From: Bacteroidota bacterium
Lineage (GTDB): Bacteria; Bacteroidota; Bacteroidia; Bacteroidales; Prolixibacteraceae
Assembly (NCBI GenBank): GCA_024278975.1
Contig: JAJRSD010000100.1
Span: 1-33,539, forward strand
Reading direction: 5' to 3'
Length of the DNA stretch: 33,539 bases
Positions 14,560 to 23,835 of this stretch are shown here, piece by piece. A model generated the notes under the pieces. It saw only the letters and a program-made list of their open reading frames with translations, was not told the origin of the DNA and did no database searches. Each line of letters starts with the position of its first letter. Within the stretch, counting starts at the first letter, position 1. The translations under genes were made by a program, and so were the position numbers.

Positions 14560-15792
14560 CTATTCTGTAACTTTAAATCCAATCAAATTTAAATCGTCCC
14601 AAAACCCGGGGTACGATTTGGTTACCACCATCGGATCCTCAATTTGTAGATTTATTCCGGTGAGTGCCATTGGTGCAAAAGCGAGTGCCATCCGGTGGTC
14701 GTGGTATGTTATTATTATCGGGGTTTCTTCTATTTTTATTGAACTAAATGTTCCGTCCCAAGCAAGTTCTCCATTTTTGGGTTCAATAAGTTTGGCTCCA
14801 AATTTTACCAATTCATTTTGCAAAGCTGCAACTCGGTCGGTCTCTTTTATCTTTAAAGTTTTCAAACCAGTAAAACGAAAAGGTACTTTTTTTGCAACGC
14901 ATAAACATGCCATTGTTTGTGCAATATCGGGGTTTTCAATAAAATCTAAATTGAGTTTCTCGGGTGTAATATTCTCTTTTTTCGAAAGCAAAACACCCTC
15001 CTTTTTTTGTGTTGAATAAACTCCGAATTGCTCGAACCAACCTGCAATATTTGCATCGCCCTGTAAACTTTTAAGTTTTAAATTTTCAAGTAAAATTTCG
15101 CCCGATTCTGCCAAAGCTAAAATCTGAAACCAGTACGAAGCACCCGACCAGTCGGCTTCAATTGTAAAATCAATTGGTAAATAAGTTTGTTCGGGCACAG
15201 TAATTTCATTCTCTTTAAATTTATATTGAATACCAAATTTTGCCATCAATTTCAGCGTAAGTTCAATGTACGAACGCGAAGTAATTTCGCCGGTGAGTTT
15301 TAACGTGAGCCCATTTTCAATGGTGGGTGCAATTAAAAGCAGTGCCGAAATATATTGGCTCGAAATACTCCCGTCGAGCTGAACGGTTTCTCCTTTTAGG
15401 TGCGAACCCAGAATTTTTAATGGCGGGTATCCATCATCTTTCAGGTACTCAATTTTTGCACCCATTTTATTTAAAGCATCAACCAAAATTGCAATGGGGC
15501 GTTGTTGCATTCTTTCCGAACCAGTAATTTCCCACTCGCCTGCTATTTTTGCCAAAAAAGCTGTTAAAAATCGCATGGCAGTTCCTGCGTGTCCGATGTC
15601 GAATTTGTTACTATTGGAATATAATGCTGCCGCCAGAACTTTAGTATCGTCGCTGTCTGACAAATTATGAAGAGGGTATGGACTGTAACATAAAGCATGA
15701 ATTATTAATGCGCGGTTACTTATACTTTTCGATGCCGGCAAATTTATACTTCCGGCAATATTTTTGTTCGATACTGAAATTTTATATCTCAT
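14560..15792 (-). CDS. aroA: 3-phosphoshikimate 1-carboxyvinyltransferase (EPSP synthase)
   Basis: A 410-residue enzyme joining shikimate 3-phosphate and phosphoenolpyruvate, the sixth step of the shikimate pathway. The substrate-binding PASKSISNRALI is at 19-30 and GHAGTAMRFLTAF at 67-79. The pattern GSERMQQRPI at 91-100 resembles the RMxxRP region of other EPSP synthases, and the C-terminal KETDR and DHRMALAFAP (365-374) hold the catalytic acid and the PEP-binding arginine. It starts 39 bases after the stop of aroB on the same strand, so the two form an operon. It converges with ribBA, with only 25 bases between the stops and no clear terminator there. Confidence 0.95.
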   Translation of the reverse strand: MRYKISVSNKNIAGSINLPASKSISNRALIIHALCYSPYPLHNLSDSDDTKVLAAALYSNSNKFDIGHAGTAMRFLTAFLAKIAGEWEITGSERMQQRPIAILVDALNKMGAKIEYLKDDGYPPLKILGSHLKGETVQLDGSISSQYISALLLIAPTIENGLTLKLTGEITSRSYIELTLKLMAKFGIQYKFKENEITVPEQTYLPIDFTIEADWSGASYWFQILALAESGEILLENLKLKSLQGDANIAGWFEQFGVYSTQKKEGVLLSKKENITPEKLNLDFIENPDIAQTMACLCVAKKVPFRFTGLKTLKIKETDRVAALQNELVKFGAKLIEPKNGELAWDGTFSSIKIEETPIIITYHDHRMALAFAPMALTGINLQIEDPMVVTKSYPGFWDDLNLIGFKVTE

Positions 15793-15831
15793 AATTCTCT
15801 ATCTCTTCTCCGTGATCTCTGTGATAAAATT

Positions 15832-16896
15832 TTATAAATCTCTGTAATATTTCAACGCCTCAAAAATTATCTCTTTTTCGCAATTCTGGTTTATCTCAAT
15901 TTTACCGACTTCAGGAATTAAAGTGAAATTTATTCTACCCGATTCATTTTTTTTATCGTGTGTCATAAATTCGTAAAGTTGGTTGAAATCACTGGTTGAA
16001 ATTTCAAATTTCCTATACACTTTCAGTAGCCAACTTGTTATTTTTTTGAAATCAGACATTGGAAATTCACATTTTTTTACTGATAGGAAAAGCTCTGCAA
16101 TCATACCAAAAGCCACTGCATAACCGTGTAAAATCGGGCGATTTTGTTTCATTGCCAAACTCTCGAAAGCGTGCCCGGCAGTGTGTCCGAAATTCAATGC
16201 TTTTCTGATGTTCTGCTCGGTGGGGTCGTTACTCACAAAATAGACTTTTACGTTTACCGAGTGTTCAATAATTTCCTGAAGCAGATCGTAATTTATATTT
16301 TCAAAATCAAAATTTTCCAACTCTGCAAGATGTTCGGTGCTGTAAATCAGCCCGTGTTTTATCATCTCTCCAAAACCCGAAATGAAATTTTCGCGGTCGA
16401 TAGTTTGCAGAAAATTAGTATTTATAATTACTGCAACAGGCTCTTTAAAAGTACCAACTTCGTTTTTTAATCCGTTAAAATTAATCCCTGTTTTCCCGCC
16501 AACCGATGCGTCAACCTGCGATAGGAGAGTGGTTGGTACATTCAAAAAGTCAACCCCGCGTTTAAAAGTTGTGGCTGCAAATCCTGCCAAATCAGTTAAC
16601 ATTCCACCGCCAATATTTATGAGTAGCGATTTTCTATCGCCACCATTTTCCGAAAGAAACTCCCAGATTTTTGCAACCGATTCAATTTTTTTATTGTTTT
16701 CGCCTGCCGGAATAACTACCTTTTTTATTCCGTTCGAAATAAAAAAATTATCGAATTTCGAAATCCAAAGTTTATCAACATTTGTTTCGGTTGCCAAAAA
16801 AACTTTACCTTCCGGATATTTCTCAATCCATAGTTTTAGTTCTTTCTCGATAAACCGACTGTAAATTATTTTTGACGATATTTTTGAATTTCCCAT
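15832..16896 (-). CDS. aroB: 3-dehydroquinate synthase
   Basis: A 354-residue NAD- and metal-dependent enzyme that cyclises DAHP to 3-dehydroquinate, the second shikimate step. The NAD-binding region GGGMLTDLAGFAA begins at 96, with PTTLLSQVDASVGGKTGIN at 121-139. Metal ligands are E177 (GFGEMIKHG), H238 (LNFGHTAGHAFE) and H257 (LHGYA). Length is normal. First gene of the aroB-aroA operon. A partial -7 box (TAACTTTA on the minus strand) lies in the 97-base gap to the divergent membrane-protein gene. Confidence 0.95.
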   Translation of the reverse strand: MGNSKISSKIIYSRFIEKELKLWIEKYPEGKVFLATETNVDKLWISKFDNFFISNGIKKVVIPAGENNKKIESVAKIWEFLSENGGDRKSLLINIGGGMLTDLAGFAATTFKRGVDFLNVPTTLLSQVDASVGGKTGINFNGLKNEVGTFKEPVAVIINTNFLQTIDRENFISGFGEMIKHGLIYSTEHLAELENFDFENINYDLLQEIIEHSVNVKVYFVSNDPTEQNIRKALNFGHTAGHAFESLAMKQNRPILHGYAVAFGMIAELFLSVKKCEFPMSDFKKITSWLLKVYRKFEISTSDFNQLYEFMTHDKKNESGRINFTLIPEVGKIEINQNCEKEIIFEALKYYRDL

Positions 16897-16993
16897 ATCT
16901 TGCAGTTAAATTGCGATAAAGTTACAATAAATTTGATTTTGAAAATTTGTAACCCTGTTACATAATAGATTCTTAGAAATTTAATAACGCAGA

Positions 16994-17446
16994 ATGAGAC
17001 TAAATAACAAAAAACAAGCATCAAAATTTAAACGTATTTTCTTTATAGTAAGCATTTTTATTGCACTCAGTGCGCTGGTTCTTTTTTTGCTTGATCACAC
17101 TATTTACGGGCTTGCTGGTGTGGGGGTATTTTCTGTCTGGTATCTCTATTTTCATGTTGCCGATTATCAGTTTATTGAATATAGCGACGAAGGCAACAAA
17201 GTAATTTTACGATTTTTTAAAGCCATCCGTTTCGGGAAAGCAGATTATAGTTCAATCGAGTTCCCGAAACAGATGTTACGAAAAGTTTATTTCGAAAATT
17301 CTATTTTTGGTAAAATGTCGGATATCACGTTCGAAGTTCAAACAAAACGCGGAGTTGCCGAATATCCATCGGTAAGTTTATCTGCTGTTTCGCTGGAAGA
17401 TCGTATAAAAATGCAGAACTCACTACATAAAATTTCATATAAATAA
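16994..17446 (+). CDS. Small membrane protein
   Basis: A 150-residue protein with a basic N-terminus (MRLNNKKQASKFKR), then two closely spaced membrane helices (about 15-33 and 38-57). A cytosolic domain of about 90 residues has alternating strands (YQFIEYSDEGNKVILRFF, YSSIEFPKQMLRKVYF, ITFEVQTKRGVAEYPSVSL) and a final helix. The two-helix plus beta-domain layout resembles bacterial PH-like (YcxB/bPH-type) proteins, but the assignment is a guess. It lies 22 bases before dprA on the same strand and is probably co-transcribed with it. Confidence 0.7.
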   Translation: MRLNNKKQASKFKRIFFIVSIFIALSALVLFLLDHTIYGLAGVGVFSVWYLYFHVADYQFIEYSDEGNKVILRFFKAIRFGKADYSSIEFPKQMLRKVYFENSIFGKMSDITFEVQTKRGVAEYPSVSLSAVSLEDRIKMQNSLHKISYK

Positions 17447-17468
17447 AGTTTGCTCCCCAGTATAAATA

Positions 17469-18572
17469 ATGAATGATTCTCTAAAATATAAAATTGCACT
17501 TTCGTTAATTCCAGGTATTGGTGGTGTACTTGCCCGCAACCTGGTTGCTTATGTTGGTAGTGTGGAAGGTGTGTTTTTGGAGTCGTTAAAATCGTTAATA
17601 AAAATCCCCGGAATTGGCGAAATAAATGCTAGACGAATTAAGAATTCTGATGTTCTTACAAAAGCTGATAAAGAGATTGAATTTATTGAAAAGCATAAAA
17701 TAGAAACCCATTTTTATACTGATAATAATTATCCCCGCCGTTTAAAAACTTGTGTCGATGCACCTGTTTTGCTCTTTTCGAAAGGAAAAATGAATTTAAA
17801 CGAGCAGCGGATAATTAGTATTGTTGGAACGCGTAATGCAACCGATTACGGAAAGAAGGTTTGCCATGAGTTGATTAAACAGTTTGCTGAGCGTAATTAT
17901 AAAATTTTAGTTGTTAGCGGGCTCGCCTACGGAATCGATATTCAGGCACATAAATCGGCACTTAAAAATAACATTCCAACGGTTGGGGTTGTTGGGCATG
18001 GTTTGGACAGGTTGTATCCGTCGCTACACAAAGAAACTGCAAAAAAAATGATTGCTAATGGCGGTCTGGTTTCCGATTTTGTTAGTGGTTCAAAAATAGA
18101 CCCTTCCAATTTTATACGTCGAAACCGGATAATCGCAGGACTTGCCGATGCAACTATTGTTGTCGAATCGGCGATAAAAGGTGGTGCCCTCGTTACTGCC
18201 GATATTGCGTCGTCGTACAATCGCGATGTGTTTGCTTTTCCGGGCAGGGCGGGCGATGCATATTCAAAAGGTTGTAATCAACTAATCAGAAATAGCGGTG
18301 CAACTTTAATCGACGGTATCGATGATTTAGAATATTTTATGGGCTGGGAAAACAATCCGACGAAAAAAAATATTCAGGCAAGTTTATTTGTTGAGTTGAA
18401 TGAGCAGGAACAGCAGATTGTTGATCTGCTTCGAAAAGATGGCGAGCTCTTAATCGACCAGATTTCTGCCGAAATGGGTTTGCCAGCCAGCCGGGTTTCT
18501 ACAATATTATTGAATTTAGAGTTTAAAAATGTGTTAGCAGTTTTACCGGGACAGGTCTATAAACTAAGGTAA
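17469..18572 (+). CDS. dprA: DNA-processing protein DprA
   Basis: A 367-residue protein with three parts: an N-terminal helix-hairpin-helix region (about 12-60, with IPGIGEINARRI), the Rossmann-like DprA domain (about 75-285), and a C-terminal winged helix (about 305-367). The central domain has SIVGTRNATDYGKK, VVSGLAYGIDIQAHKSAL, VGHGLDRLYPSLHK, FIRRNRIIAGLADATIVVE and GGALVTADIASSYNRDVFA. DprA binds incoming single-stranded DNA during natural transformation and loads RecA. Many bacteria without known competence also carry it, so presence alone does not show transformability. All motifs are intact. Confidence 0.93.
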   Translation: MNDSLKYKIALSLIPGIGGVLARNLVAYVGSVEGVFLESLKSLIKIPGIGEINARRIKNSDVLTKADKEIEFIEKHKIETHFYTDNNYPRRLKTCVDAPVLLFSKGKMNLNEQRIISIVGTRNATDYGKKVCHELIKQFAERNYKILVVSGLAYGIDIQAHKSALKNNIPTVGVVGHGLDRLYPSLHKETAKKMIANGGLVSDFVSGSKIDPSNFIRRNRIIAGLADATIVVESAIKGGALVTADIASSYNRDVFAFPGRAGDAYSKGCNQLIRNSGATLIDGIDDLEYFMGWENNPTKKNIQASLFVELNEQEQQIVDLLRKDGELLIDQISAEMGLPASRVSTILLNLEFKNVLAVLPGQVYKLR

Positions 18573-18869
18573 TTGGCTGATATTGAATTGTTTTTTCTAT
18601 ACCCATGAATATTAGGAACAGGTACCGGATTAACACCCGGGGAGTGTTTGTCATCATATATACCCGTCCGATGAATTGGAAGGCAAGTGGATATCGGGGC
18701 AAAGGAAATTTCTGCACATATTAATCATTCCAGCAGCCTTTGCCGTTGGATTCATCCAACTGTATCATTCAGATTTTGTTACTTTTGCATCGTCAAAGCC
18801 AGAATATAAAATTAGTTTTTAAATAGTGGCTGAGAATTGCAATTGTTTTGCAAGTAATATATTATTGAA
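18573..18869. other. Intergenic stretch with decayed-looking frame
   Basis: Nearly 300 bases with no gene. On plus, a frame without ATG is open from about 18635 to a stop near 18822; its end reads FAVGFIQLYHSDFVTFASS. The part from 18630 to 18760 is less AT-rich than other gaps, which suggests a gene remnant. GTTGGAT-TC-ATCCAAC forms a perfect 7-bp inverted repeat near 18746. TACTTTTG at 18780-18787 fits the -7 consensus and could start the helicase transcript about 80 bases upstream of its ATG. Confidence 0.4.
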
Positions 18870-20189
18870 ATGAAAAAAACTTTCGAAGAACTCAAAATAG
18901 CAAAGTCGATACTGAAATCGTTAAACGATATTGGTTTTGTGGAGCCGACTCCAATTCAGCAGCAGGCAATACCGAAAATTAATTCGGGGGTGAATATTGT
19001 TGGTGTTGCACAAACCGGAACCGGAAAAACAGCCGCTTATCTTTTGCCACTTTTAACAAAACTGCGTAAACCAGAAGGTTTGGCTCCAAGAGTTGTAATA
19101 ATTGTTCCTACACGCGAACTTTCAATTCAGGTTGGCGAAGATGTGGCTGAACTTACTGCGTACTCGGAATTGAGGCATGCAGCCATTTTTGGAGGTATTG
19201 GATGGACAAAACACGCCGCATTAGTAGAACCCGGAATTGATATTTTGATAGCCACTCCAGGCAGGATGTGGGATTTGTATCAGGCAGGAGTACTGGTTTT
19301 AAAAAAAGTAAAATATCTCGTTATCGACGAAGCCGACCGAATGTTGGATATGGGTTTTCTACCACAGCTAAAACAGTTGCAAGAGGTAATTCCGTCAAAA
19401 AAGCAGAACCTCCTGTTTTCTGCTACATTCTCTGAAAGTATTGAAAAGCTGGCAGAAGAGTTTTTAGATTATTACGAAAAGCTGGAAATTGCGCCCACAG
19501 CAACTCCGGTTGAAAAGGTTACACAAATTGCATATCGCGTGCCAAATTATCGCACTAAATTAAGTCTTATTGAATTTTTATTGGAAGACGAAGAGACTTT
19601 TAAACGGGTTGTAATATTTGTAAAAACCAAAGAACATGCTGAAGGAGTTTTTAGAGTGGTGCAACGAAAATCTACTGGAGAAACACGGATTCTTCATTCA
19701 AATAAAGGACAAAATGCTCGCATAAATTCCATTCAGGCATTTAAAAGTGGAAAGGTTCGTGCATTGATTACCACCGATGTTTCGGCACGGGGAATGGATG
19801 TCAGTCAGGTGAGCCACGTAATAAATTTCGATATACCCAACGATTACGAAGATTATATTCACCGAATTGGAAGAACGGCGCGCGCCGGAAATAAAGGCGA
19901 TGCAATTACTTTAGTTGACCCGTCGGACGAGTGGCACTGGCAAAAAATTGAGGAACTTATTCGTATGGATATCGAGCTTTTAAAGATACCTGAAAGTGTG
20001 GAAATTGTTGAAACTGAATTTAACGAAAATCAGGATCAGCTTCGCGAAATAGACCGACAGAAAAAAATTGACGACCCAACTTACAGAGGTGCATTTCATA
20101 AAAAGAAAAGAATATTTTCATCAAAACGTTCGTTCGAAGATAAATTTGCAAGAACAAAAGAGCGTCAGAAAAGAAAAAAGAGACGTTAG
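18870..20189 (+). CDS. DEAD-box RNA helicase, RhlE-like
   Basis: A 439-residue ATP-dependent RNA helicase. The Q motif GFVEPTPIQQQAIP is at 22-35, motif I AQTGTGKT at 47-54, and PTRELSIQV and ATPGR follow. Motif II VIDEADRMLDMGF has DEAD at 153-156, and motif III is SAT. In domain 2, VVIFVKT, TTDVSARGMD and HRIGRTARAG give motifs IV to VI. The last 60 residues are lysine/arginine-rich (AFHKKKRIFSSKRSF…ERQKRKKRR), an RNA-binding tail. It probably remodels RNA in ribosome assembly or mRNA decay. Subgroup (RhlE) is inferred from length and tail. It converges with the acyltransferase gene, with a 13-base gap. Confidence 0.93.
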   Translation: MKKTFEELKIAKSILKSLNDIGFVEPTPIQQQAIPKINSGVNIVGVAQTGTGKTAAYLLPLLTKLRKPEGLAPRVVIIVPTRELSIQVGEDVAELTAYSELRHAAIFGGIGWTKHAALVEPGIDILIATPGRMWDLYQAGVLVLKKVKYLVIDEADRMLDMGFLPQLKQLQEVIPSKKQNLLFSATFSESIEKLAEEFLDYYEKLEIAPTATPVEKVTQIAYRVPNYRTKLSLIEFLLEDEETFKRVVIFVKTKEHAEGVFRVVQRKSTGETRILHSNKGQNARINSIQAFKSGKVRALITTDVSARGMDVSQVSHVINFDIPNDYEDYIHRIGRTARAGNKGDAITLVDPSDEWHWQKIEELIRMDIELLKIPESVEIVETEFNENQDQLREIDRQKKIDDPTYRGAFHKKKRIFSSKRSFEDKFARTKERQKRKKRR

Positions 20190-20202
20190 TTTTAGCTGCT
20201 TT

Positions 20203-21546
20203 TTAAATACTGAGAAGTTGATCTAAATTATCGAAAACTGATTTCTGAAATGATAATAATTTTTCGTATTTATTTTTGCTGAATAACTTTAGCAACAATA
20301 TTCTGCCACGTCCAACTGTTTTTCGGAATAAAATATACCACTTAAAAGCGAGTTTCCCGGCAAAAGGGAAACTTATAAAAAATGCAAGTTTAAGCCAAAC
20401 TCCAGATATTAACCACGAAAAGGCAAAAAATTCTAATAAATAAAGTACTGGAAAAATAAACAGTCCAAGTGCTAAAAAGAATGAACTCCAAAAAGTTTTA
20501 TCTTTAAATTTACTGCGTACTAAAATATCAATTGTAAAAAATGGAATTGCATTAAACAAAAAGCCATAAACAAATACGGGTAATCCTAAAAATAATATCA
20601 GCTTATGTAAAGCAAATTTAAGAAAGTTATTTTCAGGTTTTTCAATCAGCCAATTTCTTATCTTATACTTTTTTAGCAATGAGTTAAATGTATTTACATT
20701 TTTGATATCCGACTCAATATTATCGGGTGTTTCAATTTCCAATTCATCAAGTTTATTCGCTAATAACTGATTTGATTTTAAAAGGTTAACGATTGAATAC
20801 TTTTTATTTTGCCTTGTAAGAAAATGTCTTCCATAAATATCAATAATATTCTCAAAATCGTAATAATGATTTTTACTTCTGATATTAATGATTAGCGAAT
20901 TGATACCTTCGTAAATACTGGTGCGCATTCTCAAAGTCGTATCCTTTGGGTTTTCTTTATAATCCTTCAGAAAACTATTAACCTTAATTGGTTTGCCAAA
21001 ATTCACAATCAGATTTCGGTTAAATTTCCAATAACTACTATAATAAATACCTGTTGGTATAATATGGATATCTAAATTATGTGCCGTTTTTTCTTCGGCC
21101 AAAAAAACAATCCTCGGAGCTGCTTTTTTGTGTGCAATCATCTGGCGTTTTCCGGTGTGAGTTCCTTCAGGGAAAAGTGCCAGCATACAGTTGCTCTCCA
21201 ACACTTTTATACTATTGGCAAAAGTTTCCTCGTTTTTTGCAAGTTCATCTCTACCATCGCGAAAACGGTAAACAGGCATTATTTTTAGAAACCGAAGAAT
21301 TGCTGCTACTGTATTATTCTTAAAAATATCGGCACGTGCCAGCCAAACAGGCTGAAATCTTGTATTTAGAAGTATTGCCAATGAATCGCTTAAAGCATTC
21401 TGATGGTTTGGAACCAAAAGAACAGGTTTGTTTTCGGGAATGTTATTCAACCCAATAAATATGGTTTTGTTGTGAATAACCCAATCAACAAACCGAACGT
21501 ATTGTTTTAAAACCCAGTAACCCAACGACCATTTTTCGTATTCCAT
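20203..21546 (-). CDS. Membrane-linked 1-acylglycerol-3-phosphate acyltransferase-like protein
   Basis: A 447-residue protein with an N-terminal PlsC-type acyltransferase domain (about 35-215). The catalytic block is PNHQNALSDSLAIL with H48 and D54. The spacing is HX5D rather than the classic HX4D, as in one known LPLAT subgroup. The second motif is LFPEGTHTGKRQM (FPEGT at 125-129). The C-terminal half is extra: a helical linker (about 225-300), then two or more membrane segments (about 308-345 and 355-405). It would acylate a lysophospholipid or similar acceptor at the inner membrane; acceptor unknown. Confidence 0.85.
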   Translation of the reverse strand: MEYEKWSLGYWVLKQYVRFVDWVIHNKTIFIGLNNIPENKPVLLVPNHQNALSDSLAILLNTRFQPVWLARADIFKNNTVAAILRFLKIMPVYRFRDGRDELAKNEETFANSIKVLESNCMLALFPEGTHTGKRQMIAHKKAAPRIVFLAEEKTAHNLDIHIIPTGIYYSSYWKFNRNLIVNFGKPIKVNSFLKDYKENPKDTTLRMRTSIYEGINSLIINIRSKNHYYDFENIIDIYGRHFLTRQNKKYSIVNLLKSNQLLANKLDELEIETPDNIESDIKNVNTFNSLLKKYKIRNWLIEKPENNFLKFALHKLILFLGLPVFVYGFLFNAIPFFTIDILVRSKFKDKTFWSSFFLALGLFIFPVLYLLEFFAFSWLISGVWLKLAFFISFPFAGKLAFKWYILFRKTVGRGRILLLKLFSKNKYEKLLSFQKSVFDNLDQLLSI

Positions 21547-21609
21547 TACAAGTTAATTTTAGATTTTGCTTTTTTTAAAGATTTTTTCATAATCCCAAAG
21601 TATATTACA

Positions 21610-21680
21610 ACGTCATTCTTAACTCTTAATATATCTTATCCAGTTAGACTTTTGACTCTGAAAAAAATCCAGAGTGACGT
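21610..21680. repeat. REP-like imperfect inverted repeat
   Basis: ACGTCATTCT (21610-21619) and AGAGTGACGT (21671-21680) are inverted copies matching at 9 of 10 bases. Inside the right end, ACTCTG/CAGAGT make a second hairpin (about 21655-21675). GTCATTCT…AGAATGAC-type intergenic palindromes are familiar in Bacteroidota; this is a degenerate example. Confidence 0.5.
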
Positions 21681-21751
21681 AAAAATGTAGTTTTTACTTT
21701 TTTATAACCTTTAATCCGGGATGAAAATAAAAAATCAAATTGGAATATCAT

Positions 21752-21792
21752 AAAAAAACCAGATACTTAAAATTAAGATTATCCGGTTTTTT
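21752..21792 (-). terminator. Terminator of alkaline phosphatase gene
   Basis: AAAAAACC…GATA pairs with TATC…GGTTTTTT across one A/C mismatch, and an inner CTTAA/TTAAG stem closes the loop. It lies 18 bases past the minus-strand stop of the phosphatase. A and T tails on both sides mean it could work in both directions. Confidence 0.75.
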
Positions 21793-21809
21793 AAAAATGA
21801 GTAGATTAT

Positions 21810-22964
21810 TTACTTTCCTAAAAGTAACTTTTTCATTTTGTCGTGAATATCGGTATTTTCCATTATCCCAATAAACTCTTCAGCTCCCGGTCCGTAAGCA
21901 AAAACCGGTACCATAACAGAGGTGTGTCCTTTTGTCGGGAATCCGGCTTTTACAACTCCATCGTTCATAATTCCTCCTGTAATTGCCATTCCTCCGGTCT
22001 CGTGGTCGGCGGTAACTATTACTAATGTTTCGCCATCTTTTGCCGCAAATTCAAGTGCTTTACCAATTGCCTTGTCAAAGTCGAGCATTTCTTCAACAAT
22101 ATAAATTGTGCTGTTTGCATGGCCGCCCCAATCAATTTGCGAACCTTCAACCATTAAAAAGAATCCTTTGTCGTTTTTACTCAGAATATTAATTGCAGTT
22201 TTTGTTGCAACTGGTAACATATCGCCACGTTCTGATAATCGTCCGGTATGAACATCAGCAACAAGAGCTGCTAATTTCCCTTTTTTAACCCGTTTCACAG
22301 CACTCATATCTTCCTCGTAGCGATAGCCATTTTCTTTTAGTTTTTCAACTAAATTTACACTGTCTTTTCGCATATTAAAATGGTCTCTTCCACCTCCAAT
22401 AAAAACATCAATATCGGTTTTTAGAAAGTCGGCAGCAATCTCTTCATACATACTTCGTTGCGGTTGATGTGCAATAAAAGATGCCGGAGTTGCGTGCGTA
22501 ATTGCCGATGTAGAAACTAAACCGGTTGCTAATCCGTTTTCTTCAGATGACTCCAGAATTGTTTTTATCTGTTTTTTATTCAAGTCAACGGAAATTGCTC
22601 CGTTATAGGTTTTAACCCCTGTTGAGAGAGCTGTTCCACCTGCCGCCGAGTCGGTAATATATTTATCTGCAGATTGTGTTTTCGAAAAACCAATGTGTTT
22701 GCAATTTTCGAGAAACAGGTGTCCGTGGTGTGCAGTTATTCCCGAAAAAACCTGTGTAACACCCATTCCGTCTCCAATCATGAAGATTATATTTTTAGGC
22801 TTTTCCGACTTAAATTCCTGAGTAAACGTTTTTACTTTGTATGCTTCTCCTCCCAAATATGTTTTTTCAATGTCTTCTGCCGATGCATTCATGTAGGCAT
22901 CTTGTGCAAAAGTTGAAAACCCAAAACATATTAGTAATGCTAAAATAGATAATTTCTGTACCAT
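21810..22964 (-). CDS. Exported alkaline phosphatase
   Basis: A 384-residue enzyme of the PhoA-type alkaline phosphatase superfamily (PF00245). The signal peptide is MVQKLSILALLICFGFSTFA, cleaved near residue 20. Metal and catalytic motifs are intact: FMIGDGMG with D65, DSAAGGTA with nucleophile S106, EGSQIDWGGHAN, VTADHETGG, and KGHTSVMVPVFAYGPGAE with the last histidine. It hydrolyses phosphate monoesters in the periplasm. It is shorter than E. coli PhoA (about 450 residues before processing). It has its own terminator. A weak box (TATTTTTA) lies upstream. No Pho-box-like site is recognised. Confidence 0.93.
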   Translation of the reverse strand: MVQKLSILALLICFGFSTFAQDAYMNASAEDIEKTYLGGEAYKVKTFTQEFKSEKPKNIIFMIGDGMGVTQVFSGITAHHGHLFLENCKHIGFSKTQSADKYITDSAAGGTALSTGVKTYNGAISVDLNKKQIKTILESSEENGLATGLVSTSAITHATPASFIAHQPQRSMYEEIAADFLKTDIDVFIGGGRDHFNMRKDSVNLVEKLKENGYRYEEDMSAVKRVKKGKLAALVADVHTGRLSERGDMLPVATKTAINILSKNDKGFFLMVEGSQIDWGGHANSTIYIVEEMLDFDKAIGKALEFAAKDGETLVIVTADHETGGMAITGGIMNDGVVKAGFPTKGHTSVMVPVFAYGPGAEEFIGIMENTDIHDKMKKLLLGK

Positions 22965-23060
22965 AATTTCTTTTGTTTATTTTGAATGAGTAAAAATAAG
23001 AAGATATTTTTAATGAAGTTTAAATTGAACCGAAAAAAATATCCGAATTGCAAAATTTAA

Positions 23061-23723
23061 CTATTTAAACTTTTTAAATTTAGAATCACGAAAGTTTTCG
23101 TTGAGCGAAAATGTAGTTCCATCAATTCCCGGTTTCATATCTACCACCTCCATTATAACAAAATTACTTAAAACATCTTCAGCCTTTTTTCGCGAAATAT
23201 GAGCCAGTCGAATAAACTTTGAAAATGTAACATAACTTTTTTTTTGAAGATATTCGATTAAGAATTTCTCATCGTCGGAATAAGAGAAGTGGATACCCAG
23301 TTTGCTATTTTGCTTCTTCCACACTTCAATCTGGATTTTATGGGCTAGAATATTTTCATCGGCACATCTTATATAAGCCAGCCATTTCCCGTTTTCATTT
23401 TTTGCAAAATGGGGCTTTTTGTTGCTGGGTTCTATCTGGATTTCTAAAACAGTTTTTCCACCGACATGCCACTGTTTTGTTAGAAATTTAATGGCAGGTT
23501 TGCTGTAGATCTTTGCTGCCGATTCAATCATATAAAACTCTTCGTCACTTTTAATTCCGGCAATTCTACCATTATCTTTTACTCCAATTAAAAGTCTGCC
23601 CCCATCGGTATTTGCAAATGCGACCAACGATTTTGCTATTTTTTTCGAATCGTTTATACAGAATTTAAAGTCCTGCTTTTGGTGTTCACCCTCGTCAATT
23701 AGTTTGTATAATAGTGCACTCAC
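23061..23723 (-). CDS. AlbA_2 domain protein (Schlafen-like, putative DNA-binding)
   Basis: A 220-residue protein. The N-terminal AlbA_2 domain (PF04326, about 1-125) has LIDEGEHQKQDFKF, AKSLVAFANTDGGRLLIGVKDNGRI, and AYIRCADENILA. The C-terminal part (about 145-215) looks like a winged helix (EFLIEYLQ-like segment, then FSKFIRLAHISRKKAEDVL). The open frame extends to a TTG at 23741, but the GTG at 23723 gives the usual MSALLYKLI start and is preferred. AlbA_2 proteins are often called ATP-binding or transcriptional regulators without proof. The gap to the GNAT gene upstream is about 110 bases. Role unknown. Confidence 0.8.
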   Translation of the reverse strand: MSALLYKLIDEGEHQKQDFKFCINDSKKIAKSLVAFANTDGGRLLIGVKDNGRIAGIKSDEEFYMIESAAKIYSKPAIKFLTKQWHVGGKTVLEIQIEPSNKKPHFAKNENGKWLAYIRCADENILAHKIQIEVWKKQNSKLGIHFSYSDDEKFLIEYLQKKSYVTFSKFIRLAHISRKKAEDVLSNFVIMEVVDMKPGIDGTTFSLNENFRDSKFKKFK

Positions 23724-23835
23724 AATAAAAATAATTTGCAAAAAATTAATTGATAATTAGAAAACGATAAGAGATAAATCTAAATCATTGAATAAGCGAC
23801 GCACCAAAAAATATGATATTTATGGAATTATTAAT

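Noticed and set aside
23723-23741. TTG start for the AlbA_2 gene
   Set aside because: The GTG at 23723 gives the family-like MSALLYKLI N-terminus and avoids an unusual hydrophobic extension.
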